From Aureispira anguillae (GTDB lineage Bacteria > Bacteroidota > Bacteroidia > Chitinophagales > Saprospiraceae): a stretch of 64,000 nt of DNA. The notes under the pieces are model-generated. The model was not told the DNA's origin and searched no databases. It was given only the letters and a program-made list of their open reading frames with translations. The stretch is taken from assembly GCF_026000115.1 (NCBI RefSeq), contig NZ_AP026867.1, positions 7,355,001 through 7,419,000 of the forward strand, given 5' to 3'. A program made the position numbers and the translations under genes. Positions 15,609-25,334 of this stretch are shown in pieces. Within the stretch, counting starts at the first letter, position 1; the number at the start of each line of letters is the position of its first letter.

Positions 15609-17585
15609 TTAAATGTACTTCAGAGGGATGGAAAAGGTAACCAATGTCCCTGAAGAAAGTGGTTTAATGTTAAAGTATATATTTTGGGGTCTTTTTTTAT
15701 TTAAGAAACTCAAACGTTCTTCTGTAATAACTGTAGCCAAAGAAGTATGGGAAGCGGCATCTTTAGGCGTAGTTTTACTTTTTTCTATGCCTATTCCATT
15801 GTCCATTACTTCTATTTTTAGTAAGTCATCCTCTATTTTGAAAACAACCTCTAGTTTTCCTTTATAATCAATGGATTTTAGGCCATGTTCCAATGCGTTT
15901 TCTATAAAAGGTTGTGTTAGCATGGGAGGAATCAAAATCGAGTAGGTGTCAGAATCTAAATCGATAATAATGTCATATTCAAACTTACCATCAAACCGTA
16001 GCAATTGCAGTTTTAAATAGTTCTCTAACCATTGAATTTCTTTTTCTAAAGTAATGTATTCGCTTCTCGAATTTTCGAGAATAGCACGAACCAATCTAGC
16101 AAAAGAAGATAAATACCTTCCAGCCTCTTTGACATCACTTTTATACATAAAGCTTTGAATGGCAATTAAGGCATTAAAAATAAAGTGCGGGCTCATTTGA
16201 TTCCTTAACAGTTGATGCTTGAGTTGAGTTGTTTGTTGTAAGGATTGAGCTTTGTTGGCTCGCAAAAAGAAATACGAAGCAAGGAGAACCAATATAAGGA
16301 CAAGAGTAAAAGCATAAATAAGTAGCCTGTTTCGTTTATTTTTTAGCCGTTCAATGTCCCTTTCTTGAACCAATACAATATTGGCTTGTTCTTTTTTGTT
16401 GGTCTCATATTTTATTTCTAACTCTTTGAGTTGCTTCTGTTTGGTTTCATTGAGTACAGAATCCTTAATGGTGGCAAACTGTTTTTCGTAGCGAAAAGCA
16501 GTTTTATAGGAGCCTAAGGCAGCATAAGATTCTGCTAAGCCATAGAGCGCATCTTTTTGATAACTTTTGACGTCTGCTTTGCGGGCTGCATCTAATGCTT
16601 TTTGATAATATTCTATACTTTTCTCATAATCTTTGCTGTTCAAATAGATAGAAGCCAAACTATTCTGAAGAATGATTCTTCGAGTTTCGAAATTGATATA
16701 CTGCTCCAACTCCAATGCTTTTTGGATATACTCTAGGGCTAAGGCAGGTTGGTTGTTTTTTTTATAAAATAGACCTAACCCCTCATAGATAAAAGCAATT
16801 CCCTCTTTGTTTTCTATTTTTTGGTAATATTTAAGGGATTCATTATAATGCCAAATGGTAGAATCTGCTTGTTTTAATTGGGCAAAACTCTTGGCAAGAT
16901 TTAGATAGCTCTGAGCAAGGGCATATTGGTTTTGTGTTATAATATAAGGCGAAACTGTTTTGGGATCATCTTTTATTGCCCTTTTTATAGCCTCTTCAAT
17001 GTTGGTTTGGATGGATAACGCTTTTTTTCCATTAACAAGGGCTACCTCAAAATCCTTTTGTACAAAATTGATGCTGATTAGCCCCGTTAAATTGTGGGCA
17101 ACTCCATCTTGGTTACCCAGCTTTTCATTGATTGCCATACTCTTTTGGATGTAGCTGAGGGCCTTCTTAAACTCATCCCTTTCGGCATAAATAGCACCAA
17201 TATTCCCATAGATCATTGCTAGCCCCTTTTGATAGTCTATTTTTTTATATAAACTAATTGCTGTGTCTAAGTGGTTGATGGCTTGGTTTTTATGTCTTGT
17301 TCGGGCAAACAAGCCTCCCAAAGTATTGTAAACATGCCCTCGTTTTTCTATTTCCTCTTTAGGCACAAAAGCAAGGCTTCTTTGAGCATAGCTGATTGCT
17401 TTGTCAAGATCTATCCGACCATAAATAACGGCCAGTTTATTTAGCACTTCAGCTTTTTTGATAGGCAGGGTGATTGTATCTAGCGTAGCCACCAAACTAT
17501 CTAAGTAAGCTTGGGATTGACCTTTGGCAACCGATGAACTCAAAAGTATTATGCTATAGAGTATAATATATTTGAAAACTTTCAT
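15609..17585 (-). CDS. TPR-containing LytS-type sensor histidine kinase
   Basis: Started at the ATG at 17585 this is a 658-residue kinase. The frame reaches 17630, but the internal start gives a good signal peptide (MKVFKYIILYSIILL to about residue 22). A periplasmic array of tetratricopeptide repeats covers about 25-390, then a coiled coil and one membrane span near 421-443 (LLIYAFTLVLILVLL). The cytoplasmic His_kinase domain carries the phospho-acceptor H467 in MSPHFIFNAL, and a HATPase with the N box (PFIENALEHG) and DNGIGI. This is the standard Bacteroidota partner of LytTR regulators, and the regulator follows at 3 bases. The upstream PilJ-like gene ends 98 bp before it. A short inverted repeat lies just upstream of the start (17600-17625). 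Confidence 0.92.
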   Translation of the reverse strand: MKVFKYIILYSIILLSSSVAKGQSQAYLDSLVATLDTITLPIKKAEVLNKLAVIYGRIDLDKAISYAQRSLAFVPKEEIEKRGHVYNTLGGLFARTRHKNQAINHLDTAISLYKKIDYQKGLAMIYGNIGAIYAERDEFKKALSYIQKSMAINEKLGNQDGVAHNLTGLISINFVQKDFEVALVNGKKALSIQTNIEEAIKRAIKDDPKTVSPYIITQNQYALAQSYLNLAKSFAQLKQADSTIWHYNESLKYYQKIENKEGIAFIYEGLGLFYKKNNQPALALEYIQKALELEQYINFETRRIILQNSLASIYLNSKDYEKSIEYYQKALDAARKADVKSYQKDALYGLAESYAALGSYKTAFRYEKQFATIKDSVLNETKQKQLKELEIKYETNKKEQANIVLVQERDIERLKNKRNRLLIYAFTLVLILVLLASYFFLRANKAQSLQQTTQLKHQLLRNQMSPHFIFNALIAIQSFMYKSDVKEAGRYLSSFARLVRAILENSRSEYITLEKEIQWLENYLKLQLLRFDGKFEYDIIIDLDSDTYSILIPPMLTQPFIENALEHGLKSIDYKGKLEVVFKIEDDLLKIEVMDNGIGIEKSKTTPKDAASHTSLATVITEERLSFLNKKRPQNIYFNIKPLSSGTLVTFSIPLKYI

Positions 17586-17599
17586 TGAGTATAGGAATA

Positions 17600-17625
17600 T
17601 ATTAGGTTTTAAGAAACGCCTAATA
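17600..17625 (-). promoter_or_regulatory. Inverted repeat at the kinase start
   Basis: TATTAGG (17600-17606) and CCTAATA (17619-17625) form an inverted repeat 14 bases upstream of the preferred start codon. It could be a regulator site or an mRNA hairpin affecting translation; no experiment is implied. Confidence 0.4.
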
Positions 17626-17683
17626 TACAACTAAACTTTTAAAATGCTCCAAATTCGTTTTTTTTGGTAAAATTTCTTTTCCT

Positions 17684-19300
17684 TTACTGAGTGATTAACT
17701 TATCCATTAGCTCTTCGTATAAATGGTTGAGTTTGTCTAACTTGTAGAATAGGTGGTCGCTATGCTCTAATACAAATACAATGGTTTCTGCTGGACTTTC
17801 TTTAGAGCTATCTACAATTGTCGTCCATTCTTTTTGACTATGATGCAAGGTTTGACTAATATGAGGTGTGTTGATAGAGGAGGAGTTTAGTAAGTCATAA
17901 TTTTTTTGATAATTGTTGATACAATTATTGAGGCGTTCTTGCGACAAATGAGAATCTTTTCCTAAGGTATTCATAATAATATAAACAGCAACTCTCTGAG
18001 AATAGGTGCGTTGTAAACCGATTCTATAAACTTGTTGTGCAATGTTATTTTTGTCGTCTACCTCTTTTCCATTTTTTTCATAAAAGGATTGGTATTTGGG
18101 AATGGTTTGAGCATAGTTTTCAATGGCCTGAGCCACACGGTCGCAAGAAGCCATGATCACATGGCTTTGTTCTAATAGTTTTCCTGCTTTTATATCACTC
18201 ATATCTTGCCAATCTAAGGCAAGTTTTCTGTAGTTTTTCCACATAAGATTAACTACTTGGATCGCTTCTTTTATTTCATCGGTTTGAGCGGAGCGTTGCA
18301 TAGAATTAATTTGCTCCTCAAAAAGATCAATACTCGCAATAAGTTCTCTTTTATATTTAGATATGGAATACTTATAAGTGATTGCGATATAAGACTTAGC
18401 AATGCGTTGCGTAAGCATATTCTGGTAAGAAATCACATTGAGCGACTTGCCAATGGATAGTTTTTTGCCAAGGTCTTGATATAATAAGGATACCTGATCT
18501 GCTTTTTGAGTTAATTCATCAGAAAGTAACAACATACTATTGATATAAGCAGGATCTTCGTTAAAAAATTGAATATAATTCTCTAGCCCCAACCAATATT
18601 TTTGAATTTCTTTGATTTCTAGCTGTATCGCAGATGAATTAATTTCAGCACTAGCCAATTTTTCGACAAGAGCACTATATAGTTTAGAGGTGTTCTGTAG
18701 TTTTTTTATTGAGTTTTCTTTTGCAATATCTTGTTTGGCCGCTAAATAGAATAACATAATCCGCTGAGTCAACATGCGTTGAGTTCCTGTTTCTTTGATG
18801 AGTCGGACAACATCTATTAAGTGACTATTTCTGTATAATTCTCCTAATTGTTGAGCGTACTCTTCATAACTAGCGACTAAATGCTTGGATGCATGTAGTA
18901 TATTATCACATTGTGCGAGTAGTTTTTCAGCTCCTTTTTTGGTAATAGACCAATTGGCTATCTTTTGATAGTCTGTCCATAATTCTTGAACATTCTTTAT
19001 AGCCTGTTTTATTTTATCGGTTGGGGTATAAAATTTTAATTCATCCAATTGTTTTTGAAAGGTTTCAATTGCTTGGTCACGCTCTTGGTAGAATTTAGGT
19101 TCATAGAGATTATTGTTTAGTGCCAAGTACACCTTTGCAATACGTTGAGTTAAGGTTTGTTGCCGCATTGCCTTATTGAGTGCTTCTCGTATGGTCAAAT
19201 TGCTGCTACTTTGGTGAGATTGATTTAGGGATGGAGTTGCAGTAGTGCTGTAAATAACTCCTAACGTTAGGACAAATCCAGTAAATATTGAATGGAACAT
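17684..19300 (-). CDS. Periplasmic protein with four PilJ-type sensor repeats
   Basis: Using the ATG at 19300 (538 residues) gives a signal peptide (MFHSIFTGFVLTLG to about 22); the frame itself reaches 19357. The mature protein is almost all helical and holds four repeats of the type IV pilus methyl-accepting N-terminal (PilJ-like) domain. Each is marked by a variant of QRMLTQRIAK: near residues 45 (QQTLTQRIAK), 185 (QRMLTQRIML), 300 (QNMLTQRIAK) and 435 (QRTYSQRVAV). In known proteins this domain is an extracytoplasmic helical sensor module attached to chemoreceptors or kinases. Here it stands alone, with no signalling domain or anchor. It is encoded 98 bp upstream of a sensor kinase on the same strand and may act as that kinase's ligand-sensing partner. 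Domain call fairly firm, role inferred. Confidence 0.75.
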   Translation of the reverse strand: MFHSIFTGFVLTLGVIYSTTATPSLNQSHQSSSNLTIREALNKAMRQQTLTQRIAKVYLALNNNLYEPKFYQERDQAIETFQKQLDELKFYTPTDKIKQAIKNVQELWTDYQKIANWSITKKGAEKLLAQCDNILHASKHLVASYEEYAQQLGELYRNSHLIDVVRLIKETGTQRMLTQRIMLFYLAAKQDIAKENSIKKLQNTSKLYSALVEKLASAEINSSAIQLEIKEIQKYWLGLENYIQFFNEDPAYINSMLLLSDELTQKADQVSLLYQDLGKKLSIGKSLNVISYQNMLTQRIAKSYIAITYKYSISKYKRELIASIDLFEEQINSMQRSAQTDEIKEAIQVVNLMWKNYRKLALDWQDMSDIKAGKLLEQSHVIMASCDRVAQAIENYAQTIPKYQSFYEKNGKEVDDKNNIAQQVYRIGLQRTYSQRVAVYIIMNTLGKDSHLSQERLNNCINNYQKNYDLLNSSSINTPHISQTLHHSQKEWTTIVDSSKESPAETIVFVLEHSDHLFYKLDKLNHLYEELMDKLITQ

Positions 19301-19782
19301 ATTATTACTTTTTACAAAAATAAAATAGACTATTATCAAAATTAAGTAGTAGTACAATTATGGTATTGGGGGAGTACTTTACTAAAATTCAAAAAATAAT
19401 AAATTAGGATTTATTAGTAGGTAATAATGTGTTAGGGGGTATTGTGCTTATAAAATAGGAATGCTTAAAAGATTTGGGGAGTTCTGGAATCTAGTTTAAC
19501 GAACGAGATTATAAAATTTATGTTTTTAGGAAGTTCGAAACTAAAATTATAAAGTGATTTCCTTTTGATAATCAGATCTTTGTTTTTGGGAGGGATGGTT
19601 GTTTTGATTATAAGAGAAATACACTTGTTAAACGACTAAATGTAAAAAAAGTTACTATATCTTACATAAAGATAAAAAAAATACAGAAGAAGCCTGATGT
19701 TTTTTGCAATTTATAATAATAAAATATTTATTATAGACTAAAGGGTATATATTGGGTTGTTTATTAGGGATTTGTTGGAAGT
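19301..19782. other. Gene-free gap upstream of the PilJ-like gene
   Basis: About 480 AT-rich bases between two minus-strand genes. I see no ORF or RNA gene. A minus-strand TATTTTTG (19322-19315) sits 15 bases before the 19300 start and fits the -7 consensus, but lacks a well-spaced -33 element. Confidence 0.4.
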
Positions 19783-20697
19783 TTAGATTTTTCGATCGAA
19801 TATATCTTTTAGCGCTGAATCCAAATCAGGAAATAGGAACGAATAATTGAGCTCTTGTAAGGCTTGGGGAATAACAGGAGTATTATTAAGGACAATGGCA
19901 GACATTTCTCCCATAAGCAGTTGGGCTACTAAACGAGGAATTGGAAGGATCAATGTTTTTTGCTTATAAACTTGGGCAATGGCATGAGCAATGGTTTTAT
20001 TGGTGGCGGGAAAAGGGCTTGTACCATTGTAAGTTCCAGACATATTTTTGTCCTCTAGAGCTTTTATAAAAATTTGGCAAATATCATCCAAATGTATCCA
20101 TGAATAGTATTGTTGCCCATTCCCAAAATAAGTACCCAAGCGAAATGGGTAAGATTTATTTAATTGTTGAAGTGCGCCACCTTGGGTAGATAACACAATA
20201 CCTACTCGAATGATAGGGGTTCGGATGCCTAGTTGGCGGATTGGAGCGATAGACGATTCCCATTTCTGACAAACTTCACTCATAAAATCATTGCCCTGAG
20301 GGGAATTTTCGCTCAATGGTATTGTTGTACTTGAGTTCCCATAATAACCTATGGCAGAACAACCAACAACAACAGCAGGTTTGTTTTTTATTTTTTGTAA
20401 ACTATCAACGAGTAGTTGAGAAGACTGGATTCTACTCTCTAAGATTATTTTTTTCTGTTTGCTGGTCCAACGAGCAGCTGCGATATTAGCTCCTGCCAAA
20501 TGAATAAGCCCATAGATGTCATCAAAAGCTCTTAGATCAATCGTTTGAGTGAGGGGATTCCATTGATAAGCTGGATAGTCCGCACCTAAATTTTCAGATC
20601 GGCTGAGATGACGGATTTTATACCCTTTTTGCTCCAATAAAAAACTAATACGTTTTCCTAATAAGCCCGTTCCACCTGTAATAAGTACTGTTTTCAT
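19783..20697 (-). CDS. TIGR01777-family NAD(P)-dependent epimerase
   Basis: This 304-residue cytoplasmic protein is an extended short-chain dehydrogenase of the TIGR01777/SDR39U1 type (E. coli YfcH group). The N-terminal nucleotide-binding motif is ITGGTGLLGKR (residues 6-16). GLIHLAGANIAAARWT near 83-98 and AIGYYGNSS near 133 are family signatures, with the catalytic-type Tyr in the latter. YYSWIHLDDI follows at about 200. The C-terminal helical segment (QALQELNYSFLFPDLDSAL) matches the DUF1731-like end of the family. Length is typical. The substrate of this family is not established. It appears monocistronic, divergent from the peptide-binding lipoprotein gene. Confidence 0.9.
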   Translation of the reverse strand: MKTVLITGGTGLLGKRISFLLEQKGYKIRHLSRSENLGADYPAYQWNPLTQTIDLRAFDDIYGLIHLAGANIAAARWTSKQKKIILESRIQSSQLLVDSLQKIKNKPAVVVGCSAIGYYGNSSTTIPLSENSPQGNDFMSEVCQKWESSIAPIRQLGIRTPIIRVGIVLSTQGGALQQLNKSYPFRLGTYFGNGQQYYSWIHLDDICQIFIKALEDKNMSGTYNGTSPFPATNKTIAHAIAQVYKQKTLILPIPRLVAQLLMGEMSAIVLNNTPVIPQALQELNYSFLFPDLDSALKDIFDRKI

Positions 20698-21041
20698 GAT
20701 ATTTATACAAAAAAGATATGACTCAAAAAAAGGTTAATATTCAACATTTTATTTGATGATTTTGAAGAATAATTAATTATATTTGCTTCAATTGTTAAAT
20801 AATACTATTAAAATTGGAGTTCTTTAACTTGATATATATGTTTTTATCAAACATGTGTATAGGGTTGGTTATGAATTAATTATATGTGTAACCGACTTGT
20901 TGGCTAAATGTGTATTGTTCAATACCTAAATTTTTAGATGTTTTAAAATGAAAATTGTAGAAACATTTAAAACGCAAAAGCCTATTATGAGCTTTAAGAC
21001 TTAAAACAATCTCCATTCATTCAAATAAAAGAATTAATTTT
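20698..21041. other. Divergent intergenic region
   Basis: 344 AT-rich bases between the epimerase and the oligopeptide-binding lipoprotein. Apart from the promoter candidate at 20752-20785 I see no gene or stable structure. Confidence 0.5.
20752..20785 (+). promoter_or_regulatory. Candidate promoter for the peptide-binding lipoprotein
   Basis: TTTG (20752-20755), a 22-base spacer and TATATTTG (20778-20785) fit the Bacteroidota TTTG/TAnnTTTG promoter. It would give a 5' leader of about 250 bases, which is long, so the call is tentative. Confidence 0.4.
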
Positions 21042-22847
21042 ATGAAAATCTTCAAACCCTTTAAAAAGATAGGATTTGCGGTTAGTTTATTATCTGTAAT
21101 AGTTGCTTGTGAGACCGCCTCAACTGATACAGAGCAAGTAGATGGCGTCAAAGATGAAACTAAAGTAGGGAGTGCTGAATTAACCATTCATGAAATAGGT
21201 GATCCAGATGGTATGAATCCATTAACATCTAGTGCCGCTAATTCTCTATATATTCAAAACAACATTTATTGTAAATTGTTGGTGTATAATCAAGGAACAT
21301 TAAAACTTAGTCCACAATTGGCGGTAAGTCGTCCTGAAATTCAGGCATTAGAAGATGGTGATTACGCTGGAGGAATGTCTTTGGTGTACGAAATTCATCC
21401 AGATGCCACCTGGGACAATGGAACTCCCGTTACAGCAGAAGATTATGTGTTTACCATCAAAACAATCAAGAACCCTAAAGTTAATAGTGCACAAATTCGA
21501 CCTTACTTTGAATTTATCGACCACATAGAAATCGATCCTAATAACAATAAAAAGTTTACGATATATTCTAAAGAGCGTTATTTTAGAGCAGAGGAGTCGT
21601 CAGGGCAAGAACCCTTTGTATTGCCCGAATATCATTATGATCCAGAAGGTTTGATGAGTACTTATACAGTAAAACAACTGGGCGACCCAACTCAAATGGA
21701 TGCTTTGATGAAAGATCCTAATATTGTTCGTTTTGCAGAATCTTTTAACGAACCTAAATACAATAGAGAACCTGGGCAAATTGAAGGTTGTGGTCCTTAT
21801 GAATTTGTAGAATGGACTACGGGGCAGCGAGTTGTATTGGAGCGTAAAAAAGAATGGTGGGGAGATAAAGTAACAGGAAATAAAATGTTAGAAGCTTTCC
21901 CTCCAAAAATTATTTATAAGACAATTCCTGATCTTACGGCTGCTGTAACAAATGCAAAAGATGGACAATTGGATATTATTAGAAGCATTCAACCTACTAA
22001 ATTTATTGATCTAAAAGAAGACCCTAAGTTTAATAGTAGCTTTGATTTGAGTACGCCCGATCAATTTGCTTATCATTATATTGGCTTTAATATGAAGCGT
22101 CCTCAATTTAGAGATAAAAAAGTGCGTCGAGCAATCGCTCATCTAATCAACAGAGATGAAATGATTGAATCTATTTTTGAAGGAATGGCGATCAAGACGA
22201 ATGGTCCAATCAATCCTAAAAAGCCTTATTATAATAAGGACATGGATGAAATTGTTTATGATATTGAAAAAGCGAAAAGCTTATTGGCTGAGGCAGGCTG
22301 GAAAGATCAAGATGGGGATAATATTTTGGATAAAATGATTGATGGAAAAAAGGAAAGCCTGTCAATAGAATATAAATACAACCAAGGAAATACAGTGCGT
22401 AAAAATATTGGTCAGCTATTGATGGATGAAGCGTCAAGAGTTGGAATAGAAGTACGGTTAACTCCTGTAGATTTTCCTACCTTGTTGGATGATGCTGACA
22501 AGCGCAATTTTGATATGGTGGCTTTGGCTTGGGTTAAAACACCAGGATTGGACGATTTAAAACAAGTTTGGCATACGGATGCAGATAAAGAGGGAGGTGC
22601 CAATAGAGTGGGATTTGGTACGCCTGAATCGGATAAAATTATTGATGAAATTCGTGTAACCCTAGATCCAGAGGTGCGCAAAGAATTATACATTAAAGTG
22701 CAAGAAATTATTTATGAAGAACAACCTTATGTATTCTTATTTGTGCCTTCAGAATTGCTTGCTATTCATAATCGTTTTGATGGAACAGAGACTTCGCCAA
22801 TGAGACCTGGTTACCGTGATGCTTCTTTTAAATTGAGAAATAATTAA
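21042..22847 (+). CDS. Oligopeptide ABC transporter substrate-binding lipoprotein
   Basis: This 601-residue protein has a lipoprotein signal ending VIVAC (Cys23) and a full SBP_bac_5 fold, the solute-binding family for oligopeptides and related ligands. Typical features: the opening GDPDGMNPLTS near residue 58, VYEIHPDATWDNGTPVTAEDYVF near 115-137, and the GFNMKRPQFRDKKVRRAI signature near 350-367. It would be tethered in the periplasm and deliver peptides to an inner membrane permease. No permease or ATPase gene is nearby, so it is an orphan in this window. It ends at a strong shared terminator. The leader region before the start is long and AT-rich. Confidence 0.92.
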   Translation: MKIFKPFKKIGFAVSLLSVIVACETASTDTEQVDGVKDETKVGSAELTIHEIGDPDGMNPLTSSAANSLYIQNNIYCKLLVYNQGTLKLSPQLAVSRPEIQALEDGDYAGGMSLVYEIHPDATWDNGTPVTAEDYVFTIKTIKNPKVNSAQIRPYFEFIDHIEIDPNNNKKFTIYSKERYFRAEESSGQEPFVLPEYHYDPEGLMSTYTVKQLGDPTQMDALMKDPNIVRFAESFNEPKYNREPGQIEGCGPYEFVEWTTGQRVVLERKKEWWGDKVTGNKMLEAFPPKIIYKTIPDLTAAVTNAKDGQLDIIRSIQPTKFIDLKEDPKFNSSFDLSTPDQFAYHYIGFNMKRPQFRDKKVRRAIAHLINRDEMIESIFEGMAIKTNGPINPKKPYYNKDMDEIVYDIEKAKSLLAEAGWKDQDGDNILDKMIDGKKESLSIEYKYNQGNTVRKNIGQLLMDEASRVGIEVRLTPVDFPTLLDDADKRNFDMVALAWVKTPGLDDLKQVWHTDADKEGGANRVGFGTPESDKIIDEIRVTLDPEVRKELYIKVQEIIYEEQPYVFLFVPSELLAIHNRFDGTETSPMRPGYRDASFKLRNN

Positions 22848-22862
22848 AGACCCATCTTTCAT

Positions 22863-22901
22863 AAAAAGCGCTTTGCTGTAAAAAATAGCAAAGCGCTTTT
22901 T
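22863..22901. terminator. Bidirectional terminator between convergent genes
   Basis: A perfect 15-bp stem (22863-22877 with 22887-22901) with a 9-base loop is flanked by A and T runs, so it can end transcription from both sides. Confidence 0.9.
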
Positions 22902-22903
22902 TA

Positions 22904-23635
22904 TTAATTAGAATGTATAATACCTGCGTTGCTTTGTGCCTCCCAAAAGAAATTCTTATTGTTGAGTTTTAGATTACCTTGATTTAGTGTTTTGGAATCT
23001 TTGATGTTGGCGCTTAACCAACAAACGGTTTTGCCATCAAAACCTGACAAATAAATCTTACTGCCTTGAACAGTACCTTCTAAAACCATCGTTTGATTTT
23101 TGTGGTTTAGTTTAAGAGTAGCGGTTGCATAGTTGTCTTTAGTTGTGATTCGTAAAATCCCTTCAAGTGTAGAATCTTGTGCAACGGTTGCTATTAATTT
23201 CCAGTCGCCAGTTAGGTTGGCGGTTGGCGTTTTTCTAACATCAGGAAAACGTTGCAAAATACCATATACTCCAGCGAATATAATAGGGTATTCTTTACCA
23301 GATTGATCGTACAAAAAACCATCCATTTGATCGATTTGGTGAATGATTTTAAGTTGGGTGTTCGCAGAATTAAAATCAGCAAATAAGGTATCTCCAAGGA
23401 TAGTTACTTGATCTGCTTTAAGTTCTTGTTGGGCGGTCTTGAAAATCAACTCTACAGGCTGGTCAATGTTGTTAGAATTGCGTATCTCATACATGATGGG
23501 AACAACTTGATCTTCTAATTTGAAGACTCCTCTCCATGTTCCTGGTGCAACTTCTCGAATGGCTTGTCCTGTCTGTAAATCCCAACAGCTGGTTAGGACG
23601 GTAATCGTTAATGTTAATAATAATAAGATACGCAT
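22904..23635 (-). CDS. Hypothetical lipoprotein, redoxin N-terminal-like domain
   Basis: This 243-residue protein has a lipoprotein signal (MRILLLLTLTITVLTSC, Cys17). The rest is predicted beta-rich. The stretch EVAPGTWRGVFKLEDQVVPIMYEI resembles the N-terminal beta domain found before thioredoxin domains in many Bacteroidota TlpA/ResA-like proteins. There is no CxxC thioredoxin motif here, so only the accessory domain is present. A second beta segment (LTGDWKLIATVAQDSTLEGIL) looks like a repeat of the same kind. It is convergent with the peptide-binding lipoprotein and appears monocistronic. Likely a periplasm-facing lipoprotein; function unknown. Confidence 0.6.
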   Translation of the reverse strand: MRILLLLTLTITVLTSCWDLQTGQAIREVAPGTWRGVFKLEDQVVPIMYEIRNSNNIDQPVELIFKTAQQELKADQVTILGDTLFADFNSANTQLKIIHQIDQMDGFLYDQSGKEYPIIFAGVYGILQRFPDVRKTPTANLTGDWKLIATVAQDSTLEGILRITTKDNYATATLKLNHKNQTMVLEGTVQGSKIYLSGFDGKTVCWLSANIKDSKTLNQGNLKLNNKNFFWEAQSNAGIIHSN

Positions 23636-24236
23636 AGTGATAAGTTATAAATGTAAAATGCTAAATAAATACAAGAAAAATATCATTCTTTGACAAGTTT
23701 GTTGGTTTATAAGTCGTAGCACATCAATAACAAACAAACTTATGACTTAAAATTTATTGCTAAAAGAATAACTCTCGGAAAGTCATGTTTTATGATTTAT
23801 CAAAGATTCAGAATTATTTGAGCACAATTAATTGTTTTTTGATGGGGTAAAGATAGGCTAATTTCAGTGATTTTAATATAGGCAATTTGGATAAATTACT
23901 CGTCGTGCTCGTGTGGTCAGTTAACGATATTGCTATTAGGTGGTGATCCTTTTTGATGCATTTCAATACATGGATAAATAATATAAAATATCTTATTGAG
24001 CATTATTGTATTAGTATGGTCTAAATGTGAATATTTTCTTTTTTAGAAAAAGAGATGTGTTTGAGAATTAAAAGTTCATTAAGATGTTTTTTTAGCGCTT
24101 TGAATACCATAAAGACTTGTTTGTGTTTAAAAAGTAGTCTATTTTTGAAGATAGTACTGTTGATTAGATTTTGTATCTTTTTAACGACTATTGTGATAAC
24201 TACAACTATAAATCTTGATACTTACCCAATTTACTT
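23636..24236. other. Gene-poor intergenic region
   Basis: About 600 AT-rich bases between divergent genes. A short hydrophobic frame at 24055-24240 overlaps the next gene's start, has no supporting context and is probably not a gene. I see no terminator or RNA gene. Confidence 0.5.
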
Positions 24237-25334
24237 ATGAGGATAACGACCAATTTAATTTTTCTATTTTGTTTATTATTACAAAAATTCTGTAGTGCCC
24301 AACAAGATGTTCATCAAGCAGTCATTTGGCGAGGTTTTGAACATAGTTGGACGTATAATCATAGAATTAATCGTTTGGGGAACTATATTGAATTAAATGA
24401 TAATAAAATTGAATCCTGCCATGCTAGTGCTTCGGGGTTAGGGGCGGACAGTACCTTTTACAGTTCGCATTATACATTTATCAAGAGCCCTACAACTGGT
24501 TTTTATGGAGGAGAGGTTGCGATTAAACTTTATGGAAAAGAAAAACAATTACTGACCAAACGAATAGAAGTAGCTGTGCCTGCTCCCGAAGGAATGAAAA
24601 ACAAAGAGCAGTACATTACGATGCTTAACGGCTTTGATTTAATGGCTGTTGAGCGGGCAGACAAAATACAACTCCTGCGTATTACAGTAGAAGATGCGGA
24701 ATATGCCCCTGCTATAAATGAAATTCGATTTTATCTCAAAGTTGCTTTAGTGGTCAACTGCCAATCGCTTGAGTGTTCTAGATTTAATCAAAAAACAACC
24801 TATAACCTGAAAGTACATTATTTGATTGCAGCAGGAGATAGAAGCCAACTAAATGCTACTCCTAAGACGCTAACCAAAGATTACCCTTGGGGGCGAAAAG
24901 ATGAATTTCACCATACGGCAGAAAAATATTATATGCTGGGGCGAAAAGGACAGGACTATCAAACGGCTGCTTTAGGGATCAAATCGATGGCGCTGACCTT
25001 AAATGCAGCACATTGGACCGTAGAGTACCATAATAATGTTACGCCTCTCATTTATAACAAAGAAACTGCTCGATTAGATTTTTCGTTGGATTTATTTTTT
25101 AAAGAATGGCAACAGGGAATGAAAACACAATCGGCAAGACCTGGGTTATCTAAATTCTCTAGCAAAAAAAAGGGATGGTGTGTCTTGGATACGGGGATCG
25201 TTCTCCTCGAATTTAAAGATGCCAAAATACTTCATCAAAAGCATAAAGGAGCTTTGTATTGGGAGGGCTTAAATGCAACTTCATCCAATCCCAAAGCAGA
25301 ATCTAGAGTTACGTTAAAATTTCCAGATTTTTAG
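24237..25334 (+). CDS. Hypothetical secreted protein
   Basis: This is a 365-residue protein with a signal peptide (MRITTNLIFLFCLLLQ, cleavage near SAQQ at residue 21-23). I do not recognise the family. The mature part appears beta-rich: VIWRGFEHSWTYNHRINRLGN near 27, GFYGGEVAIKLYGKEKQ near 87, and a conserved-looking DYPWGRKDEFHHTAEKYYMLGRKG near 218. The final 100 residues are again strand-rich. Its T9SS status is negative, because no PNP or Gly-rich sorting tail is visible. It has no close operon partner and is followed by a dispersed repeat copy. Similar proteins may occur as unnamed Saprospiraceae families; this I cannot check. Confidence 0.65.
   Translation: MRITTNLIFLFCLLLQKFCSAQQDVHQAVIWRGFEHSWTYNHRINRLGNYIELNDNKIESCHASASGLGADSTFYSSHYTFIKSPTTGFYGGEVAIKLYGKEKQLLTKRIEVAVPAPEGMKNKEQYITMLNGFDLMAVERADKIQLLRITVEDAEYAPAINEIRFYLKVALVVNCQSLECSRFNQKTTYNLKVHYLIAAGDRSQLNATPKTLTKDYPWGRKDEFHHTAEKYYMLGRKGQDYQTAALGIKSMALTLNAAHWTVEYHNNVTPLIYNKETARLDFSLDLFFKEWQQGMKTQSARPGLSKFSSKKKGWCVLDTGIVLLEFKDAKILHQKHKGALYWEGLNATSSNPKAESRVTLKFPDF

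Noticed and set aside
14856-17585. Two-component pair controlling the beta-helix gene
   Set aside because: Adjacency is suggestive, but a strong terminator separates them and I found no direct-repeat LytTR site in front of the beta-helix gene.
24055-24240. Short hydrophobic frame (61 residues) before the secreted protein
   Set aside because: It overlaps the next start, has no supporting promoter or context, and an AT-rich region easily yields such frames.
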